A stretch of 64,000 bases of DNA, from positions 57,653-121,652 of the forward strand of contig JAUCBJ010002220.1 in assembly GCA_032718475.1 (NCBI GenBank), read 5' to 3'. Both the position numbers and the translations under genes were made by a program. The notes beneath the pieces are model-generated. The model was not told the origin of the DNA and did no database searches. It was given only the letters and a program-made list of their open reading frames with translations. This DNA is from Nemertoderma westbladi. Taxonomy: Eukaryota > Xenacoelomorpha > Nemertodermatida > Nemertodermatidae. Every line of letters starts with the position of its first letter. Position 1 is the stretch's first letter. Below, piece by piece: positions 59,250 to 64,000 of the stretch.

Positions 59250-61500
59250 CGGGAGAACCGAAACGTCTAGCGGAGACCTTTGTCGGTGTACCAGACGCCT
59301 TCGAACTAGCGTATGATCGCTTAACTTCGATTTACGGAGGCACCGTAAGTATGGCTAAGTCAGTGATAGAAGAACTCTGTAAGGGGGGGGCTATAACAAA
59401 ACCCGTTGACTTACTGAAATTAGCTGACGAGATTAAGAACGCCATTACTACACTACGCTCGATTGGACAACTTGACTACGCGAACACTCCGACAGTCCTA
59501 TTGAAAATAATAGGAAGATTACACCATCGACTTCATCGGGAGTGGCGAAAGATAGAATATCAGCGAGAAGAGAGAGGCGGATTCTTGAAGTTGGAAGACG
59601 TCTACTTACTGATATCCAGAGAGGCAGTAGTCGAGACGCGTTCGAACTACACGGACCAACATATCGTGGCGGAAGGAATAACCTTACCATCCTCTAACAG
59701 ACAAAAACGACCGATGACATCCACAAAGATGGTTACCTACGCAACATCGACCGACACCCGACAATTTTCGGACGGTAATAAGGTATCCGCACCAATTGGG
59801 ATCAAACAGACCAGACAACAACTAACTGTGGACTTCAGCGGTTGCCAATATTGCGAACGGCTAGGTAAACGACATACTAGCCATAAACTGAGAGGATGTC
59901 GACTATTCCGCGAATTGAACTCGGAGGAACGACGACTGCAAATATGGCCATTGGATTCTTGTTGGCGGTGTACGCTACATGGACATGTCCGTAAAGACTG
60001 CCCAAATACAGACACCTGTCCTTCCTGTGGACGCAACCATGACGGTTTGCTCCACACAGACAGTCATACGCCGACCAAACGCTTCACCAGGGAACCCCCG
60101 GAAGCGGCAGCAAGATGCAACACAGCATATAAGGGTCGAGAGTCGAAAACAACACCGACATTCGTGACGCACATTAGAGATTGCTTCTCGGAACAATCAG
60201 GTTCGTCGGATGAAGAGTCGGAAGACGATGACGTTTACTTTGATACTGGAGACGAACAACCATCGATTGCGCTTCTGACGCCTGATCAACTAAAGGGGTT
60301 TAGTATAATTCCTGTCAAGATTATGGGCACAAAGGGGAGCAAACGGATATACGCTATCTCGGATTCAGCCTCATCTCACAGTTACGTGGATGAGAAGGTA
60401 GCTGATGTCGTCACGGATCTTAGACAAGGTAAGCACGTCCGATATACCGTAAGTAGTATGCATGGACAACGTGCAATACCAGTGACACGAGTTAAGTTAA
60501 ACTTAGACACTCTTCTTCCGAAATCGCAACATAGCGAAAAGGAGAGGTCTTTGTTACCCTTTAAGGATTTGACTTTTGCGGCCACAAAAGACTTTAGTAA
60601 TTTACTAGGTCCAGTGCCGGAACAATCCTTGGAGGACCGTAAGTATTTCAGACACCTTGGTGTACCCGAATGTCCTGTTAACTATAGATCAGTAGCAATG
60701 CTGATCGGGACAGACCAATTCAACCTACATCAAGTGTGGGAAACCAGACCATCGGCAGTCGTAGCGGGAAACGCATACGCCTGTAGAACGCCGATAGGGT
60801 GGTATACTCGAGCGCCTGTGCGCACACTGGATATAAGTGACGAGGAAGACGATGTACAAAGTACATGTAGTTTATTAACTACAACTTCGACTCATTCCTT
60901 TTCACACGACCGAGACTATACTACACTACGTTCGACAAAACACGACAAAGTTACAAGTACGACGTGTGTAGCGAATAGAATAAGTCACAAGGAGCAGCTA
61001 ATCCACCAGGTGAGTTTAGAACTTGGGAAGAAGACGAGTCAGCCAGAGATTCCATCGACGACAGATGATAACGCCGGAAGGCTTGCGAGTCTATCCACAC
61101 CAATAACCTCAACAATGCCCGTCGATATCGATGACGACGCGTTAAGAAATCATCAAGTGGAACAAGCTGCACTGGACAAAGAATTAACGGAGAAGACTAT
61201 CAGGTGGTTAGAACAAGATACAGCCGAACCTGGTAGCTACGAACCATGTATGTCGGAACAAGAGAAACAATCTTTAAAGATCATGGAAGATACTATCCGC
61301 CAGACGAAAGACGGACATTATGAGGTAGGGATGCTATGGCGTAACCAACGTCCTAAACTTATAAATAACTATCCGCTAGCCTTAAGACGTTTACACTCAA
61401 TACGACAACGTTTATTGAAGGACGAGAAAGCCCATCTATAGTATAATAACCAGATGGAGACATATTTGACAAAAGGGTACGCTATCAGAATGATCAGAAT
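59190..61500 (+). pseudogene. Gag/protease and start of pol of the plus-strand BEL/Pao element
   Basis: A 760-codon frame (first ATG 59,159, but the first ~18 codons are out of register) to a TAG at 61,439-61,441. It holds the rest of DUF1759 (FNYLLQTLTGEPKRLAETF, 23-41), then zinc-binding sites C229/C232...C247, C268-C271-H276-C281 (CX2CX4HX4C) and C287-C290-H294-H299. An aspartic protease follows with SDSASS at 401-406 (DSAS, a variant seen in some Pao proteins as I recall), then the A17 region (LIGTDQFNLHQVWE). The last ~60 residues are the start of the RT domain (YPLALRRLHSIRQRL). After the TAG the frame keeps RT-like sequence for about 17 codons, then all further RT, RNase H and integrase are missing, which points to a large deletion. 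Confidence 0.85.
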
Positions 61501-62242
61501 GACTTGAATGTATTAAAGAGGAGGCAAAATGCGCTAAACGAAAGAATCGAAAGTTTGCGCAAAACCTTCAACGAACTTTACCCGTACGACGCTTTGTGTG
61601 ATACGGGAGATATTAGCAAAGACCCCGATACTGAAATTAGTCGTTAGTATCATACCATGGAATACCTGAAGGTGCATGAACCTATGCCTGCGGTACGCGA
61701 TGAATTCGATGGAATGCATCTTTACAGACGAACACGAGGGGACGATAGAGAAACGAAGGAAGCATTTTCAGTTTATAAACTTTATTATCAATGTGGTGCT
61801 CGTATGCGCGAACAAAGAAATGCGATTTCGATGCGTTTGAATAAGGAAAATCCCGAACCGATATTGGCGAGGTGTTCGAACCATCAACAACTACGTTACC
61901 AGGAAGGAGGGTATCCTTTATCGAATCCGTATCATTCGTTTGCTATGACTTGACCAAAGGCGGGAGAAATTGTCGTTTACCCACCTAAGGTTGTTGAACC
62001 CGATGCATGAGCTTACGCTGGAAGAGGTGACTCAGTCAACCCGCGAAAAGAAAGAAGCTCTTAGCCTATACAGAGCCTACAAGGCTTTCGAGAAAGGTGA
62101 GATGGAAGAATGGGGCGGAAGACTCGCGAGCCTACCTTACCATTGGACGTCACACGATCAAACTTCAGTTAAGGAGATGACACCGGAAATTTTCGAAAGT
62201 ATAAACTTTGCCCAAAATGTTCAATCGTATCACATATGGTGA
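61500..62242 (+). pseudogene. Degraded unknown 3' ORF of the plus-strand element, first parts
   Basis: Open segments in changing frames: 61,508-61,648 ends at a TAG, the same frame then continues 61,649-61,953, and another frame runs 61,970-62,242. They share a recurring helical pattern: ETKEAFSVYKLYYQ, then STREKKEALSLYRAYKAFEK, with a third version in the next ORF. I recognise no family. They sit between the pol deletion and the polypurine tract, the position of env or an accessory gene. Frameshifts and the stop make it non-functional as read. Confidence 0.4.
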
Positions 62243-62858
62243 ATTTGACCGTTTTCGAACAGAAAAGCAAAATAAAGGAGCTTGGTTAACCGTCGCATGG
62301 GCGTACCGAGCCGCGTTCTATCATAGGCGTATACGAGCGAGCGTATTCGAGGAAGAGGAGATCCTAGAGGCGACCGACATACCAGCCACTCCGGTTGCGC
62401 CGTCTGCACGTCACCCTCGGGAGGACGGACAGGGTAGGATCATAAGGGTCCAGAAAGTGAGCCAACAATTAAAGAAGTCTATTAATATAGAAGAACGCAA
62501 GGGAGTTGAGCCGACCATTCGAATTACTCGGGATACGGTATCGCTTCCTAGAGAACCAACAGGAGGATCGGGACATACACCAGCTGATCAAAAGGGGGCG
62601 CAAGCTACTCTTGGGTCTGAGTCGTCCGCTTCCCGCGCGTTCCCAGACGTTTTACCAACTGTAGTGACAACTGATCGGTCACGTGGAATCTGTCGAGGTT
62701 TCGGGATACCTAATAGACGAATTTGTGAGGAAATGGTCGCACCGTCTCCCAACGTCCAAGCGAAACCAGTGACTCGCCCCACGAGTCCCATATCGCGAGC
62801 AAAGTCACCTGTACGCAGTTTTCGAGGACGCGGCAGGGCTCAATCAACAAAGCGGTAA
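62208..62858 (+). CDS. Unknown basic 3' ORF of the plus-strand element
   Basis: 216 codons ending just before the polypurine tract. It begins with a third version of the helical motif (KQNKGAWLTVAWAYRAAFYH). A Ser/Pro/Thr-rich disordered part follows, and the end is strongly basic (PVRSFRGRGRAQSTKR), which suggests nucleic-acid binding. There is no signal peptide, membrane helix or zinc knuckle, so it is not a classical envelope. It overlaps the previous fragment by 35 nt in another frame, so it is probably the C-terminal part of one broken protein. Confidence 0.45.
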   Translation: MPKMFNRITYGEFDRFRTEKQNKGAWLTVAWAYRAAFYHRRIRASVFEEEEILEATDIPATPVAPSARHPREDGQGRIIRVQKVSQQLKKSINIEERKGVEPTIRITRDTVSLPREPTGGSGHTPADQKGAQATLGSESSASRAFPDVLPTVVTTDRSRGICRGFGIPNRRICEEMVAPSPNVQAKPVTRPTSPISRAKSPVRSFRGRGRAQSTKR

Positions 62859-62873
62859 AAGGGAGGGCAAGAG
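62857..62873 (+). promoter_or_regulatory. Polypurine tract of the plus-strand element
   Basis: AAAAGGGAGGGCAAGAG sits directly before TGGACGG, the inferred first bases of the 3' LTR. The tract overlaps the stop of the last ORF. This is the expected primer site for second-strand synthesis. Confidence 0.6.
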
Positions 62874-64000
62874 TGGACGGAAGACTCGTGAGCCTTTCTT
62901 GTGAATTTGTGATTTATTTGAGTTATATATTTTATATTTAGTAAGTTTTGTATTCTGAAGGAATTTATATTTAGTAAGACTTATATTTAGTAAGAATTTA
63001 TATTTTGCAAGATTTATATTTTATATTTGTGTTTAATCCGAACTTATGCTATTTATATTGTTCCGAATATTATGCAATTTATATCTTATAAGCAGTATTT
63101 GTATTTACAGTGAAATAGAAATATTTGTAATTATTTGAATTTATGCAATATCGAGATGCAATAGATTTATATTGGTGAATTTAATTTAGATTTATATTGT
63201 ACCTACTTAATAAAGCCTTAAATATGTAAAGTTTGAATTTGTAATTATTTTGTATCGAATTATTATGTAGAAAGGAAGTATTATTGTTTGAAATTTAATT
63301 TGTTAATATGTAGGTACGCCCTAAGTATTCTATAATTTGATTGATTATTGGTGAAAACCGTATATTTTATGTACGATAATATCCTGTTTTCATGGAGCGG
63401 TATAGAATTATATCCTCACAAAAGCCGTGGATTTTCGAAATTTTATTTTGTTGGAATAAACTTGTTAAAAGATTACATTAAGTTCTCATTTATATTTACC
63501 ATAGCTATTCGTACAATGTTATTCAAGTGGTTCAGTAGCTCAGTCGGTTAAGCGTTGGAAATTTGTCTAGTAGGTATAGTTTGTTTTTTGTTTTAGTATT
63601 GTTTTTTGTGCTGAATTTCAACTAATTTAAATTGACCGCTACAGTTTAATTGCATGCACTTAGGTAGATTAACCAATGTAATTGCAGTTATTTGATAGTA
63701 ACCAATGTCATGCAAGATATGTGTTTGTTGGACCAATGGTTATCTTTAAAAACCCAATATAATTCATGGAATGTTGTCGATTGTTTGCAGCACAAATTTG
63801 CTATAAAAGGTGCAGTTTCGTTCATTAAACACACTCAATCTGATATACTTAGTATTCTATCTAAATTAGTTTGTTTATTCTGTTATTAGTTATTTCAGAT
63901 TACATTTTTGTATTAGTATTATCTGCAATAAAATCGGAATTACCGCTATCTGTCTTCTTTTCACTATTTTTCACCACGGTGAACACTCTTGAAGAACAGG
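62874..64000 (+). mobile_element. 3' LTR of the plus-strand BEL/Pao element, running off the window
   Basis: Inferred to begin at the TG after the polypurine tract. From 63,401 it matches the 5' copy (54,085 onward), including TATAAAAG at 63,802-63,809 and AATAAA at 63,927-63,932. The first ~527 bp (very AT-rich, with repeated TATATTTAGTAAG-like words) have no counterpart in the truncated 5' LTR. Box A of the tRNA-like segment is kept at 63,536-63,547, but the box B block is replaced by a T-rich 21-nt sequence. Confidence 0.7.

Noticed and set aside
56820-60660. Frequent GTAAGT sites within Gag/protease as splice donors
   Set aside because: Most are in-frame Val-Ser codons in conserved coding sequence, and no matching acceptors stand out.

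Overview
This is eukaryotic, almost certainly invertebrate animal DNA, and it holds no recognisable cellular gene. The window is a satellite-DNA domain meeting a nest of retrotransposons. The evidence is an AT-rich ~415-bp tandem satellite with higher-order structure, a piggyBac-type element in a TTAA site, non-LTR retrotransposon pieces, and two BEL/Pao-type LTR retrotransposons. I see no operon layout, bacterial ribosome-binding sites, rRNA or functional tRNA. I cannot name the species.

Positions 1-43,508 are the satellite. Monomers of ~415 bp run head to tail and are organised into multi-monomer blocks copied at offsets of about 1,244, 2,491, 2,906, 3,321, 4,565 and 7,031 bp. The array is broken by: a 1,590-bp non-autonomous piggyBac-like element (979-2568, perfect 17-bp terminal inverted repeats, TTAA flanks); a 2,011-bp GC-rich insertion holding a 5'-truncated reverse transcriptase/endonuclease ORF with a 14-bp target duplication, present twice (22,955-24,965 and 30,821-32,831) because the surrounding ~5.9-kb segment was itself duplicated 7,866 bp downstream; and a minus-strand LINE 3' end carrying a ~52-bp minisatellite (35,795-37,385).

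Positions 43,509-54,084 hold a decayed BEL/Pao element on the minus strand. In its own 5'-to-3' order it has a very long N-terminal Gag region, a DUF1759 capsid-like domain, a CCHC knuckle, an aspartic protease, RT and RNase H, and the start of integrase. The integrase then breaks off into an unrelated-looking capsid-like ORF and an ORF with three CCHC knuckles. A polypurine tract and a 338-bp LTR follow, abutting the satellite.

Positions 54,085-64,000 hold a second BEL/Pao element on the plus strand: a truncated 5' LTR, a 1.9-kb leader, the same Gag-protease architecture, RT lost after its first part, a degraded unknown 3' ORF region, a polypurine tract, and a 3' LTR that runs off the window. 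Both elements are non-functional as read (in-frame stops, frameshifts, missing domains).

The items I rate most worth checking are the Gag-like module in the envelope position of the minus-strand element, the tRNA-like A/B-box promoter inside the plus element's LTR (box B replaced in one copy), the poly(G) runs where the minus-strand reading frame toggles, three near-palindromic hairpins in the plus element's leader, and a 17-20-nt motif dispersed through the plus element.
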